Assembly: GCF_000499845.2 (NCBI RefSeq)
Contig: NC_023756.2
Span: 34,494,763-34,558,762, forward strand
Length of the DNA stretch: 64,000 bases
Direction: 5' to 3'
Origin: Phaseolus vulgaris
Lineage: Eukaryota; Streptophyta; Magnoliopsida; Fabales; Fabaceae
The notes under the pieces are model-generated. The model saw only the letters and a program-made list of their open reading frames with translations, had not been told where the DNA came from and made no database searches. This document shows positions 23,036-36,513 of this stretch, in pieces. The first letter of the stretch is position 1; the number at the start of each line of letters is the position of its first letter. Made by a program: the position numbers and the translations under genes.

Positions 23036-24228
23036 TGATCCTGCCAGTTGACTTAGCGCAAGAGCGTTGCCTCGTCACAACCTTCCTCACCAGCTTGTCA
23101 CCACGTGCCCTCCAAGTCCACACAGCAGATAGCCTCTCTGAGAACCTAAAAAACACACAGTGGCGCCTCTGCGACCGGTGGCGCTCCGACGCTCAAGTCA
23201 GTCACAAGAACACCCAAAAAACTAAGAGAAAATATGCTTTGTAGGACCGTACTAAAGGCACACAACCCTAGCAGAATCAGCCGTAATGAAAAACGTACCT
23301 CTGCGAATTCGGTTAAGGTTACCTTTATAGCTAGGTTTCTTCTCTCTCCAGGTCGTTATGCTTTTGGACGCGTGGCTCGCATCCAGCCCTGCACGTGTCG
23401 CCATCTAGGCTGGGATAGCAGGTAGCGCCCAGCCCTACACGTGTCGTCATCTGAGCTAAGGCAACTTGAGCGTCATTTCTCCATCGCTCCCAACTCTACA
23501 CGTGTCATCATCTAGGTTGGAGTAACTGGTGACATCCAACCCTACACGTGTCATCGTCTGGATTGGGGCAACTTGAACGTCATTCTTGTGTAGTAACCAG
23601 TCGCACAGCTAAGTCCTCAACTCAAGGAGCAACCTAGCACATAATGCGCTGTGAAACATCACCCGACAAGGCGAGTATCGGATGCAACAAAGTGCATCAT
23701 CTCTATGATATCGCTCGTCGCGAATGGCACCCTCCTTACTGCTACGCCATGCATGTTCTAGCTGGGGAAACCTTACCACCAACGAATGTCCACTCTGGGA
23801 ATCCTGTCGCTGATGTGCAAGGTGTTCCCCCCAACCCACTCGACCTTCATGCCCCATGCTGGTGCCAGAATCGTCTTACTGAACTTACACGCTTGGAATT
23901 ACCCTTCTGAGCCTTCAACAGCCTTAACTAAGTTTGCTGGGAGACCCGGCGATGTGCTCCTTGTGGCGGCGTGTAAACCACCCGATCTCCTAGCATTCCC
24001 CGGCAACCTCTGATCATCCGTTCTCCTAGCACTCTCATATGGCGACTGCGACGTAACTCTGGTGACCGCCGGTTACGCACACTAGAGACCGGAGAACGCC
24101 AATTCAGCGATCAGCGACTATGCCCACTTCCGAGCCATTCATCTTTTCTAGCCTACGCGTTCCATTGATCACGCCCCACTCGAACACGTGAAAGACACGT
24201 CATCACGCCTGATGACCTGGTCGGTACA
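23036..24228 (-). repeat. 5' LTR of the Tat-like element
   Basis: It runs from TGATCCTGCC (23036) to GGTCGGTACA (24228), 1193 bp. Its two ends match the LTRs at 3523-4319 and 55130-56021, but it is longer. The middle contains several near-repeats of a block with CACGTGTC and CATCTGG or CATCTAGG (about 23390-23560), absent at that length in the shorter copies. These repeats explain part of the extra size. Confidence 0.85.
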
Positions 24229-24233
24229 GACGG

Positions 24234-24690
24234 TAATGAGTTAAAGATGAACTGCACAAGAAAATTCTCATCCACTTTCATTCCAAGTGACTTAAGTCTT
24301 GTTGCAATATTTGTCATTTCAGTGACATGTTCATGCATAGTACAAGAACCATCAAATTTCATGGTGGTTAAGGTACTCATTAATGTCCCAGCAAGACTTA
24401 TCAGCAGTTTGGGAGCGCTCTTCCACAAATCTCATAAATTCTTTTGCACTTTTAGTTTTGGGAAGAACAAACTTAATAAAACTTGCTATGCTCATTATCA
24501 TAAACATCACACTAAGTTTGATTGTTCTTTTCCAAACCCTATAATGAGCTTTCTCTTCAATGTTGTTAATATCAATAATAGCAACATGTTTCCAATCAGG
24601 AAAATTTAATTCATTAAAGACTCGAACAAACTTAGCATACGAATGTAAAGACATGGGAAAAAATACATCAATTAACACATGTTTAACATT
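24234..24690 (-). pseudogene. Ty1-copia gag relic (UBN2 type)
   Basis: The minus strand encodes the gag blocks LNFPDWKHVAIID, AKEFMRFVEERSQ and, after a frame change near 24400, MKFDGSCTMHEHVTEM and FLVQFIFNSLP. It ends abruptly at the Tat LTR (24228), so that insertion broke it. From 24690 to 25018 the sequence is AT-rich with no gene seen. Confidence 0.7.
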
Positions 24691-25018
24691 AATACTGAGT
24701 CATAAACTAAACACACAATACAGATTCAGATAACAAACAAACATTCTATGCATACTAATTCTCCTTTGGTGATACATTAATACACAAAATATAATGATGC
24801 TAATAATATTAACATTATTCGTCAAGACATATGCATTAACTAGAAATACTTGTTATCTTTGGATATACAAATAAAAATAATAACATATACTCGCTACCAA
24901 CAATCATATCCATTAATTATAAGGACAACTAATCAACCTTTGGGTGATCCACAAATTCCTTATAATAATGAATTTCAGTTAACCCATGAATAAATAATTT
25001 AGCATCCATTCTATAGGT

Positions 25019-25325
25019 AATTGAAATAAAATTCATCATTAATTCATAATTAAATAAAACATAAAGATTTGATCACTTTTGTGATTACAAATCTATCATA
25101 CAAATAATTTCATAAATAAATATTAATTGAAATAAAATTCATCAATAATTTGGAATTAAATAAAACATAAAGATTTGATCACTTTGACGATTACAAATCT
25201 ATCATACAAATAATTCCAAAAATAATATGTTAATTGAAATAAAATTCATCAATAATTTGGAATTAAAATAAAACATAAAGATTTGATCAATTTGGCGATT
25301 ATAGATCTATCATACAATTAATTTA
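25019..25325. repeat. three tandem units of about 106 bp
   Basis: Units begin near 25019, 25125 and 25232 with AATTGAAATAAAATTCATCA. Each contains AAACATAAAGATTTGATCA and AAATCTATCATACAA. Units two and three are closer to each other than to the first. No coding potential. It lies directly left of the copia LTR piece. Confidence 0.8.
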
Positions 25326-25481
25326 TTCTTGATGGTCAATCCGTAGACAACCTCATTTGTAGAGACAAAACCCATTTCTATTCTTTTCCTAATCTGTGTG
25401 TGTGTGTGTTCTTGATGGTCAATCCGTAGACAACCTCATTTGTAGAGACAAAACCCGTTTCTATTCTTTTCCTAATCTTCA

Positions 25482-25521
<40 letters not shown>

Positions 25522-26293
25522 TGTGTGTGAGTGTGTGTGTGTGTGTGAGTGAGTGTGTGAGTACTTAATTTACATAATTTTCTAACATTCTCCCACTTGA
25601 CTCATATGAGATATAATACTTTCATGATTTATGATGTAGCGAAAAACTTGAAATTTCATTATTTTATTTGAAATCAATTCATAATACAACAGTAGAAATA
25701 AAGGAATAGATTAAACCATTAAAATTATCCTCAAATGATATTATTTTCTTTACAATATTCATAATTTTAAAAGTAGGGTTCATAAAATTGGAAAAACATC
25801 ATTCATGGAGAATCATAAATTTGAGCAACCATGCTCTGATACCACATGTAAAATCAATGCGTATAGTAATGAAAAATAATGCACATTATCATCATAAGGA
25901 TCTTAAAAACTATGATTCTCACATTCAGTACATCGATTATAATAGAGATAGACACTTACCTTGATCCATGAGAGTTCTATGTGAGGAGTTTCTTTAATCT
26001 CATTTTCTCAATCTATCTCTTGCAATTCCTGTTCTTGTCACATCTTTCTTGATGGCCAACTAATGAGACAACCTCATTTGCAGAGACGTAACTCATTTCT
26101 ATTCTTTTCCTAATTTCCATCATATTAGGTTTTCATTAGTTATCATAAGATATATATATATATATGTGTGTATATATAACTTCTCACATTAATCAATAGG
26201 CCTTTTATTTTATTATATCATATTCAGGCCTAAAGCCCAAAATCTATTTCATATGAGTCACATTATAAACTTAATATACATAACTTTCTAACA
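25326..26293 (-). mobile_element. internally deleted copia element (partial 3' LTR, 259-bp interior, 5' LTR)
   Basis: The right LTR (25847-26293) starts TGTAAAATC and ends TTTCTAACA. Beside it the minus strand has a canonical initiator-Met primer site, TGTGGTATCAGAGCATGGTT (about 25846-25827). The left LTR survives only as its distal part (25326-25587, ending TTTTCTAACA), with an 83-bp block tandemly duplicated (25326 and 25409) and a long GT run (about 25475-25560). A polypurine tract (GTCAAGTGGGAGAA) follows. The interior has no coding sequence. Confidence 0.7.
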
Positions 26294-29200
26294 ATTTATT
26301 CTTTATACTGCTAGTGAATTCTTGTTGTTCTTCTTCTTCTTGGAACTCTCTAGAAAAGTCATGATTTCTTGATAGCCTGACCATGCTACAAGCTATGAAA
26401 AATCCTTAGAGATCCTCACACACATATGTTGTTATATAATTGTCTAAGATGATTAACAAAATTGAATTAAATGTGTGAAGGCATGATATTGAGAGAAAAT
26501 AGAAACCAAACCAAAGTACACAAGAAATGCAATTGGTTAAATGAGAGTAATTGTTACTAGAGACGACATAATCTATAAAAATTCATTGAATAAAAGGCTA
26601 TTTTCACACAATGAAGATTTTACAAATGAATGTCATTCTATCTAAGTCGTTTAGTAGATCTAAATGTTGAATGATCTAGCATGTATAAGCTTTACATAAA
26701 ATGTTGAATGAGAACAATAAATTCACGTAGGAAGACTTATAATCTTTTAGAGAGCTTATTTTTTGTTTGGGATGCTTTTTATATATAGTCATCTTGAATA
26801 CATCTATTGAAGTTTGTGTGCTTATTTATGTCCTTACCTTTGTGTTTTATCAAATTTTGATCACCTTTCGGTTGACACTGTCATCTATAGCAGTCAAAGT
26901 GTTATGTGTAGGAAAACTTTATATCTGTCAATCTCTTTATAGTAAAAATATTGCCTAAGTGAGCATACAAACTTAGAAAGTTGGTCCTTTGTGTCAAAAT
27001 CATCTCGGGAATGCATGGGTCAATGTTTTCATCAAATTAAGTAGTTTTGATTAGATAAATAAAACTTATTATTATTTGTTTCTATCAAAATCATGGATCA
27101 TCTTAAACAAGGTAGTATTGATTAATAAAAGTTTAGATTATACACAATAAGTTATTGATAAATGCCATAATTCAATAATATTTCATACAAAAAGATAGAC
27201 ACTTATGGACTTTCATTGATAACAGTTATAATTCAACCTCTAATTTAGGAATTTGAACATTTTTACAGATTTTTGGATTATAAGATGAATATTAACGAGT
27301 TATACCCAAATTTGTGTTAATTTCAAGAATTTAAGGGAAAATGGAGATAAAAGTGCTAAAGGAGAATGAACAAGTTAAAGACAAGTTGAAAAGACAAAGT
27401 TGAAACATTGAAAACTCGTCCAAACTCGCTCAAACTTGCCCAAGCAATATCACTCTAGAGGAACTCACACAAGGCTCGCTTAAGCGAGTTCACTCTAGTG
27501 AAATTGGGCTTTTTCTCGTACAACTCACTTAAGCAAGATGTCACTTACCCTAAGCCCAATTAGGTTAAATAGAAGGCGTGAGGCATAAATAGAAGCCTAA
27601 TTTTGTTCCTAATGATAAGGAGTTTTTATAAATATGCAAGGAATCGATATTTAGGAGACTCTCTTAATAATTTTCTATGCGAGGAATCAATATGAATGCT
27701 TTTTATATGTGCATCAATGTCAATCAAGATGAAATGTTATATGTTTAAAACTACAAACGAGTGAGAAGGATTAACCCTATTCCCAATTTTCTTAATTGAA
27801 ATCTTTTACTCATTTACTTTGCTTTTATTTAATTTTCGTGCAAACTATTGTCAATATCAATTCAAATCAAATTATTGTACATGTTTTTATACTTATTGAA
27901 TACTACTATTAGGATTTTAAATAATTATTCATTGTGGGTTCGATATTCGTCCTTAAAGATAAATTATTACTTTTGACTTGTTACACTTGTCGTAAAAGAG
28001 TCATCTATGCCTTAGCAATATTAGTTACCTACAATACATTCGCGTTGGAGCATTGTTTCTTGTATACAAATTCCTTTCATACGAGAAACATTCAACAATT
28101 TCATTGTTCTTGTACATATTATCTCATTTATCATAGTAGTAGTTTTTGTACCTATTGCATTAGATGACCTCAGCAATAATATATTGCTATATAACATCCT
28201 CACAATATTAGTATGTACTATTTGGTGGGTGATTGTTGAAGAAGTTTTTGATACCAAGTCATGTTTGTCGAAGTCTTTAACATTAACATTGACCTAATTC
28301 AATAATATTAAATTGAATGAGGTTTTATTGTTTCTTTCCTAACATAAAATTGTTGACAATTCTTGTAGAAAATGTAGATTCATAGAAAGTTTATAGAGGA
28401 GGATTCAGGGAATGCAAGAAGACGCTATAGTTTCTTTAGAGTTTAGAAAGTGTAGCCTTTATAAGATGGGGGCATTACATGCTTTGAAAGATGGATGGAA
28501 AATCATTATTGGACTCTGTTTGAAAATTGGGTTTCTAACCCACTTAAGATGGTCAACTTAATGTTCTTAAATGATTTGTTTTTTCTTACTCATATAAATT
28601 ATGAGTCTATTAAAACTTAATATTATTTATTTTAAAATATTGGAGGTGTCTTAACCTTTATCAATAATTGAATTAAACTATGAGATTGGATTGTTGAAAG
28701 TAAACTACAACACTAGAACATCCAAATCTAACAACCATCACACCACCACGTATAATGACATACAATTTTTTTTATAAGGATAATGATACTTTGATACCAA
28801 TTTGTTTTCTCTCTTTCATTTGATAATTAAATATATTATTCTTTTATTTTAAAATTTTGTTTATATTTACTTTTATTAGTTAATCATAGTATTTTATTAT
28901 TAAATGAAGTTGTAAATTGGAAGTGAAAGAAGAATGAGAATGTCTCTTCTTACACACAAAAACTCGACATGTAAAAATATTTGCAAATCTTACTTATTAC
29001 CCAAGAACAATTACAACATAAGTGTAAAAACATAAATGTGGGCATAAAAAAAGTTAGAAATTTATTTAACAATAATTAAATTAAATATTAACTGCATATT
29101 TAGCCATATTTTTAATCAAAGTTGTTGATAATGATCAAGGCTTAATAAAATTTGTTAGTAACATACATTATTAGGACTACCAGAAACAGAAACACTTTTA

Positions 29201-30719
29201 CGGATGTGTATCCGCACTTTTTACTTTTGTTATTTTTATTATATGTGTAGTCGTATCTTTTAAATATCAAATATCACTAAAAAAAAATAAGATAAAAATA
29301 TTTTCTCTCATCAATTATGAGTTTCAACATACAATTTTAATAATTAATTTACAATATAAAATATATTAAACAAAATCAAATTTATAACACAATGAACATA
29401 ATTATATTAAAATAATTACGTCATCCGTTTCATTCTCAAGACTTATAAATCAAATTTTGATTTGTTACTAATATAAAACTAAAAAAGAGAAATATAATAA
29501 TGAAAAGAAAAGGAAAAAGAATAAGATGAGAAACTTCAGTAACAAACCTTAAGAAAATATCTATTTTCTAATCCCTTTCATCTTCTTCGCAATAATGTCG
29601 TAGTCGGAATGCATCCATCCTCCCTGTCAACGCTCACATCAACAATGCATCAAGATAACTTTGTACCTGTACAAAAATCTGAATGTTCTGTATTCAAGTA
29701 ACAATTTGGAATATTTTGCTTCGTTATCTTCTTCCTCTTCTTCCTCCACTTGCTGTGCGAAAATGAAAAACAAAGTGAAGAAAATAAAAATAAAAAGCAT
29801 TAACAACTAAACAATTAGAATTTATACAACCTATATTGATTGATCAAAACAAAATAAATGATAATGACATTGATTCTATAAGAAATACCTTTAGATTTGA
29901 TAATGAAAAAAAAAACTAAAATTTTGTAGTTTACATTCATTTTTTATGTTTCTTTTTCTTTTTGTTCTTTTTTCCGTTTGAGTCTCTTTTTCTCACACTT
30001 CTCTCAAAATTTTCTTTTGTATTGTGCCTTTTTATCCATTTGAGGGAGTTAAAGTAACTATCCATCAAACCACGTCTCATTCTTTTCAAATAAATGTACT
30101 CATTCTTTTCAAATAAATGTAATGCATGTTTCTCAAATAGTTTCTTCCAAATCTAATATTAACTCTTTATTTTAGTTTTAAATTTAAGTAATTATAAAAT
30201 AACGAAATAATCAAAATAAAATAATAAAATGAAATATTAATATAAGGATAAAATATGAATAAATTTGTGTAAAAATTAAAATTTAATGGAAAATCCCTTT
30301 TTATATATATATATTAGATATAGATTATGACAACCTAATTAAATAACCAATTAAAATTAAAAATTGTTGTAATGTGTGTACAAAGGATTTGTATTATTGT
30401 ATGAATTTATTGAGAAAAAAAAAAGACTTTTTGCTTTAACATACTTGACCATTATTTTCTAGATAAGTGGACAAATTCAGACTCAAGTAGGTTTGATCCT
30501 AAAATCCCTCTTCCAAGAATACTCTGTCACTGGTTGAATTTGTTCAAAGTCGTTCAGTTTTACTTCTTAATTAATACAAACTATTTACTATTTTACAAAT
30601 TGAAATAAATTTAGCAAAAAAGTGTGTGAGAAAGTAGGTTAGCGGCATGTATAAAGAAACACAAACCATTTACATTTAAAATTAAATTCCCACATAAAAC
30701 ACGTTGAACGAGGTTCAAA
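26294..30719. other. long AT-rich intergenic stretch, no convincing gene
   Basis: I see no frame with family resemblance on either strand. It contains AT microsatellites and an exact 24-bp tandem duplication (about 30074-30121, CTCATTCTTTTCAAATAAATG). There is also the possible LTR remnant listed at 27250-28000. The right part must hold the distal promoter of the pyruvate kinase gene. Confidence 0.5.
27250..28000 (+). repeat. possible Ty3 LTR remnant
   Basis: Two features recall legume Ty3 LTRs: the GGCTCGCTTAAGCGAG palindrome (about 27472-27488) and the downstream phrase TTGTGGGTTCGATATTCG (about 27932-27950). No boundaries, primer site or gag were found. Low-confidence call based on remembered sequence style. 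Confidence 0.25.
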
Positions 30720-30899
30720 CACAGCACAGTGTTCATTGTGTTTCGATACAAACTAGGCCTCCTTAACAAGTTGCCCCTTCTCAGAATCTCCGTCAAACAT
30801 AGAGGCGATTTTTCCAACTTCCATTTTCCCTTCACCTTCTTCTTATACGCCTACTATTCTCTCTTTTCTCTCCCAAACCATTTTTCTCTCTTTCTAACT
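30720..30899 (+). promoter_or_regulatory. 5' untranslated/promoter-proximal region of the pyruvate kinase gene
   Basis: A pyrimidine-rich tract (TCTCTCTTTTCTCTCCC and TTTTTCTCTCTTTCTAACT) lies immediately before the start codon, typical of plant leaders. No unambiguous TATA box was found. The exact transcription start is not visible. Confidence 0.4.
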
Positions 30900-33800
30900 A
30901 TGGCTCAGGTCGCCGTCTCACGATCCATTCAAAGCACTCTTTTGTGCCCCTCTTCTGGATCTGCACGTGACAGGGCCCAAAACCTGTTAAAGCCTCCATC
31001 TTTTTCTTCCACGGTGTTACCTTCCAAAGGGAACAATAACAAACGCTCCCAACATGGCCTCAGAAGCTTTCAGATCAGTGCAAGGAAATCTGCCCCTTCT
31101 GAAGTCATCCCCGTGTCACCTGAAGATGATCCAAAGGTTCGTGTTTTTTTTGCATTGGATTGGTTTTTTTGGGGGTAGTTGTTGTGACCCGTTTTGTGTT
31201 TTGGTGATTAGATTGAGCAGCATTTGCAACATTTACGTGGAGTGCAGCCATTTGGGGAGAGTTCGGTTGGGATGTGGTCGAAGCCCACGTTTAGGCGCAA
31301 GACAAAGATCGTGTGTACCATTGGACCTTCTACCCATACGAAGGAAATGATTTGGAAGCTGGCTGAGGCTGGGATGAACGTTGCTCGGTTGAATATGTCT
31401 CATGGAGACCATGCTTCTCATCAGAAAGTCATTGACTTGGTTAAGGAATATAATGTTCAAAACGAGGACAATGTGATTGCAATCATGCTTGACACAAAGG
31501 TTGGTTAGTTCTTCTCTCGAACATCTTGTTTTCGTTTCTGTTTTTTTGGACAGGGCTTTGTTCTTGTATATTTGCTTTGCGGCGATTTTGTATTGTACAT
31601 AGTAATCAGAAGGCGTACCTGCTAAATTAAAAGTTTACTTTTTTCTACTTTGATTCAAGGTTTTATATTGTGGTTGCGGTTGCTATTTGATATGATCCTT
31701 GATATTGTCGGAAAGTTTCCACAAATGCTATCACGAACTTTTTTTAATAAACATGCTTTGGTCAATAACTTTGGGATTGGTATACTACAAGCAAGATGAC
31801 GCAGATCTTGGAGGGTGCTGCAATGATTTTGGCATTTTCTTGTGACACTTTCCATTATGATGATGAGTGCTGATAATCATTTTACTTTAGTTTCTGTTCT
31901 GGGAATCATAATTAAAAGACCAAGAGATAGTGGTTTGACTCATTATGCTACACATTGCTATAGTTTAATATGGAAGCATGTGCTATTTGTCTCTGTCGTG
32001 TAAATCTTATTTAACGGTGTTATAGAGCCAGTTATTCATATTTTGGTGGGTGATAAGATACTTTCAAAATATACTCTTTGTTTAACCATTGAGAATGTGA
32101 TGTATTTGTAATTACGTCTTATGGCATAGGTATGAATCCTGGATAGTGGTGTGCATAGTAAACCTCGGATAAAACATTAACTGTTTAAAATATTGATAAA
32201 AGTATGAGCGATATACTGTTATTCTTCGATTTAACCTCTTTACCTATACCATAGCCCCTAAAGCTAATAAGCAGAAAGTATTATACTGTTGAAGGATCCC
32301 CTAAAGCTAATAAGCAGAAAGTATTATACTGTTGAAGGATCAAGAGCAGTCCTTAGCTCGTGTTTAGAAGTTTAACAGTTGGCAGTGCAATTAAATATGC
32401 TGGCTAGCGATTAGGCTATGTAAGTTGACTACTGATTATTAGACTGTCAGCTTTCTCTCTCGATTGATTTATTTATTCAATCTATAAATAAGAGTGCATG
32501 CCTGATTTCATTAAATTTGAGAGTAGTTGATTTTCCCTTTTAAAACCCCACCAAGCTTTTGATATAAGCTGTTTCACAAAAGTAAGCTAGTACGAACATA
32601 CACAGGATCAATATGCATCATATGCGCACAATTCCTCCCAAACATTCTACTTTTCAAATCAAGAGCATTTGATTCTGTGTTATCTAATATTTATCTTTCT
32701 TGATTCTCAGGGTCCTGAAGTTAGAAGTGGGGATTTGCCACAACCTATTATATTAATGCCTGGGCAGGAATTCACTTTTACTATTCAGAGAGGTGTTGGA
32801 ACTGCAGATTGTGTTAGTGTGAACTACGATGATTTTGTCAATGATGTGGAAATGGGGGATATGCTTCTTGTTGATGGTATGATGGTTATCTAATGTTCAA
32901 TTAAACGGTCCAAATTGCTTAAACATTTTGTTATGCTCATGGATTGATAAATTGGCACTCCAACATTATGGTCATTTATGCATATATATATATATATATT
33001 CCATTGAAAAAATTTCCCTGCAATAGGGGACTAATCTAAGTTGTTACAGAGTTAATTCCTTCTTAGAGATTTTCCACTGGAGACCACCTTCTGGTGAAAT
33101 TATGCTATAACTTGTTTTTGAGATACATCAATAATCTTTTTTTATCCAAGAAACATGTTCTGGTTAAGGCCTTCATCTCGAAAGCATTTGCTTGTACCTA
33201 AGTATTGTAATCTATTGCATACTGTCATTAAGTTTGCAAACAATCATGTGATAAGACTGTTTATTCTGCTTTCCATCTTTCTTGATGGTTTGTGCAGGAT
33301 AATGGGATGCTGTTTAGATATGTTACATAAATTTCAATTGACTTATTAAATGAACTAAATTGTTGAAAGATGTAAGGCTGATGTTATTCCAAAGAAGAAT
33401 ATGATAGGCTAGGTTAGATAGAATGTAGAACATATCAGCAACTTACCTGACACTCACAAGGGAAACCTAGTGCTGAAAAATTCCTGCTATTTGGATGTTC
33501 CAGAAAAGGGTTGGACCCATTATTTAGCACTCTTATAGTTGTATCCACTTGTCCTTTGTACTTTAAACTGTGGAACTTTTGGTTTAAAAAAGGTAATCAT
33601 TCTTACTTTTTAATGCGTTTTGTAGGTGGTATGATGTCTATGGTGGTTAAGTCTAAGACAGAGGATTCTGTGAAATGTGAAGTTATTGATGGAGGAGAGC
33701 TCAAGTCTAGGCGACATTTGAATGTTAGAGGAAAAAGTGCTACACTGCCTTCAATCACCGGTCAGAATTCAGATTATTAATCCCAATGTTGACAATGTTC

Positions 33801-36513
33801 TAGTGTCTGTCTCGTTCTGTGCCTCAGTTGTGTGGGAGGGGTAGTTACTGGGGATTGATGTTATGGTGGTTTCCTATGGACTTAATATTCACATTGATTT
33901 GTTTCAGAGAAGGATTGGGATGATATCAAGTTTGGAGTTGATAACAAAGTTGACTTCTATGCCGTTTCCTTTGTTAAGGATGCTGAAGTTGTTCATGAAC
34001 TGAAGAATTATTTGAAGAGTATATATCTAAAAGAATTTAAAATACTTTTCAAAATATATCTGATTAGTTTGCTGCATATTTAGAATATATATGATGAATT
34101 TCTCATTCAATGCTGCAGGCAGTGGTGTTGATATACATGTCATTGTAAAAATTGAAAGTGCAGACTCTATACCAAATTTGCACTCAATTATCACTGCATC
34201 TGATGGGGTGCTAATCTAATCCTGGCATTATTTCTTTACGCTTGCTTTTTTGTTATTTCATTTATTTTGCTTAGTGGTTCTTCTAACTAATAGAATTTCT
34301 GTATTGATTGTTGATGCTGTCCTTCTTGTTTAGGCCATGGTTGCCAGAGGAGATCTTGGTGCTGAGCTCCCTATTGAAGAGGTTCCACTTTTGCAGGTAA
34401 ACTCCTTTTAGCTAACCACCGAGGGTCTATAGTAATGCTAATTCATGACAAATGTCAACTGAGTTGACCTCATCTTAAAGTTTGTAATGCCTGTTAATGT
34501 AGGAAGAGATAATCAACTTGTGTCGCAGCATGGGAAAGGCTGTTATTGTGGCAACAAATATGCTAGAAAGCATGATTGTTCACCCAACTCCAACCAGAGC
34601 AGAGGTGTCAGATATAGCAATTGCTGTTCGAGAAGGTTCGGATGGAATAATGTTGTCTGGAGAAACAGCTCATGGAAAGTAAGTAAATAGTTTTCCTGCC
34701 TCCCCAAGCGTGTAATTACTTTGATAGGCTGGTCTAGGATGTTAGGGATCGGTAACATGTGGGACCATTTTTCCTCCCAGTTCAAACCACTTTTTTTTTT
34801 CTTATATCGCCTCTCTTGTTCCCCCAAAGGCAACTAAATACAAGTATTTTGCATACACACATGCTCTCACTAGATACTAGAAGTATTAAAAGAAAGCATG
34901 TTTGATCGTAAATGAATAAAATGCTGTGCTTGGTTTGTAGTAGCATGTATCTGACTCTGTGATAAATCTGGGCTTAGTGGTAATGTTTCTAAGGTTTATA
35001 AGAAGCAGGGGTATGGTTGATACCGTGCAAATTATGCAATTATTTTGATTTTATTATTGAGCCAAAAAGAATGATTCAATTTATGATACTGCAGGTTCCC
35101 ACTAAAAGCTGTGAAAGTAATGCATACAGTAGCATTGCGGACAGAAGCCACAATACCGGGTGGTCTAATGGAACCAAACATTGGTCCAGTGTTCAAGGTT
35201 TAAGTCAATCTATGTTGTTGCCGTGTTGACTTTCTGTTTAATCCATTGTACTTCATTTGATTGTCAGATCTGAAATTTGTATCTTCTAATTTTGGTTCAA
35301 TGTAGAACCACATGAGTGAGATGTTTGCCTACCATGCAACAATGATGTCTAACACCCTTGGAACCTCAACTGTTGTCTTCACTAGAACGGGTTTCATGGC
35401 TATCTTATTGAGCCACTATCGTCCTTCTGGCACCATATTTGCTTTTACTGATGAGTGAGTGCTTTTTCTCCCCTTTCTCTTATTGATGAGAAGACCTTTT
35501 TTAAAAAAAGAAGAAGTTAAACTTACTTGAAAGTTTTGATTATTTTACCTTATTTGACATTTGTTCAAAAATTAACTAGATTTTTCAATTTCTTGGTTGA
35601 ATGTCTGCAACATACAGAATTTCTTCATTGGTCGCCTCATGAAATTTTCTGGTTTTCAGAGTCCTCTACGATTTGCAGAAAATAAATTTGATTAATCACT
35701 ACTATTCCACTTTTTGAGAAGCTAGTAAAAGTAACAGTTACACATGAGTTGATTTCTTTCGTTTCACTGGCGTACTTGTCTCAAAAAACGAGAATAACTT
35801 TGTTTTTCATGTCTTTGTTTGCTATGACTGATTATTATCGACCTAATTTTGCTGTTCATGCAGGAAGAGGGTGCAGCAGAGGCTTGCTTTGTATCAAGGA
35901 GTCTGTCCCATATACATGGAATTCTGTGACGATTCTGAAGCAACCTTCAGAAGAGCCTTGGACCTTCTGCAGGTAATATTTGGAGGACGTGCACAATAAT
36001 TTAGTTCTTTTGGATTCAAATTACTTGTACAAAGTAACATGGTTAATGTTTGCTTGAACTGATTTGAAAATCCCCACATGGTTAATGAGTGGGACTAGGG
36101 ACAACTGGCTTTGCAATTCCTATGAATTTTCCTATCAAAGTAAAAATGACTCTTATAAATGGTTTGTCTAACTTTATTGAATTTAATTTTGATATATGAT
36201 TCAGTTGTTTACAAGTGGCTATAATATGCAATTCATTAACTTATGGAACATACTTTGGAGGTGATTACTGAATCTTTTTTAGGAGATGCTATTTACTGAA
36301 GAGATTCTTCTGCCTCCAAAATACTACTCTCACTTGATTATGTCACGTGATCTTTTGTGATTTTGTTTTTCTTAATGATCACATTTGCATGGTTTCCATG
36401 TGCAGAACCAAGGAATGGTGAAGGAAGGAGAAGAAGTAGCACTTGTACAAAGTGGTAGGCAACCCATATGGAGGTTCCAATCCACGCACAATATCCAGGT
36501 TAGGAAAGTGTAA
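30900..36513 (+). CDS. PKP2: plastidial pyruvate kinase, beta-type subunit
   Basis: Twelve exons with GT/AG introns: 30900-31136, 31212-31499, 32711-32876, 33626-33760, 33908-34018, 34119-34207, 34334-34396, 34503-34678, 35095-35197, 35306-35454, 35864-35972 and 36406-36513. They give 577 aa, close to the Arabidopsis protein. It converts phosphoenolpyruvate and ADP to pyruvate and ATP in plastids, supplying fatty-acid synthesis. Residues 1 to about 63 are Ser/Arg-rich and acid-poor, as in a transit peptide. Core motifs are present: [10 protein letters not shown] (110-119), [29 protein letters not shown] (catalytic Lys about 323), MVARGDLG (344-351) and MLSGETAHG. The end IQVRKV matches the family. 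Start context ACTATGGC. No defect seen, so it is probably functional. Confidence 0.95.
32255..32340. repeat. exact tandem duplication of 43 bp in a pyruvate kinase intron
   Basis: Two identical 43-bp units (32255-32297 and 32298-32340), each opening with CCCCTAAAGCTAATAAGC, lie in the second intron (31500-32710). It does not touch a splice site. Identity of the units implies recent origin. Confidence 0.9.

Larger units (their letters stand above)
17725..24228 (-). mobile_element. Tat-like Ty3-gypsy retrotransposon, 3'-truncated
   Basis: In minus-strand order: 5' LTR (24228-23036), primer site (23033-23014), leader, gag (from 22872), protease, RT, RNase H and integrase to about 17725, where it stops before any polypurine tract or 3' LTR. 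It is the same family as the element at 1-4319. Five amber stops and at least one frameshift interrupt the frame. Its 5' LTR lies inside a copia gag relic (24234-24690), so it inserted there. Confidence 0.9.

Noticed and set aside
25019..25560. Repeated units that could suggest a CRISPR-like array
   Set aside because: The units are contiguous tandem copies without unique spacers, in plant DNA with LTR parts and GT runs.
29560..29770. Possible exon-like stretch upstream of PKP2
   Set aside because: Short, with no family motif and no consistent splice pattern.
31054..31350. A 98-codon frame across the first two exons of the pyruvate kinase gene
   Set aside because: It reads through an intron in a different frame from the kinase exons, which splice cleanly with GT/AG.
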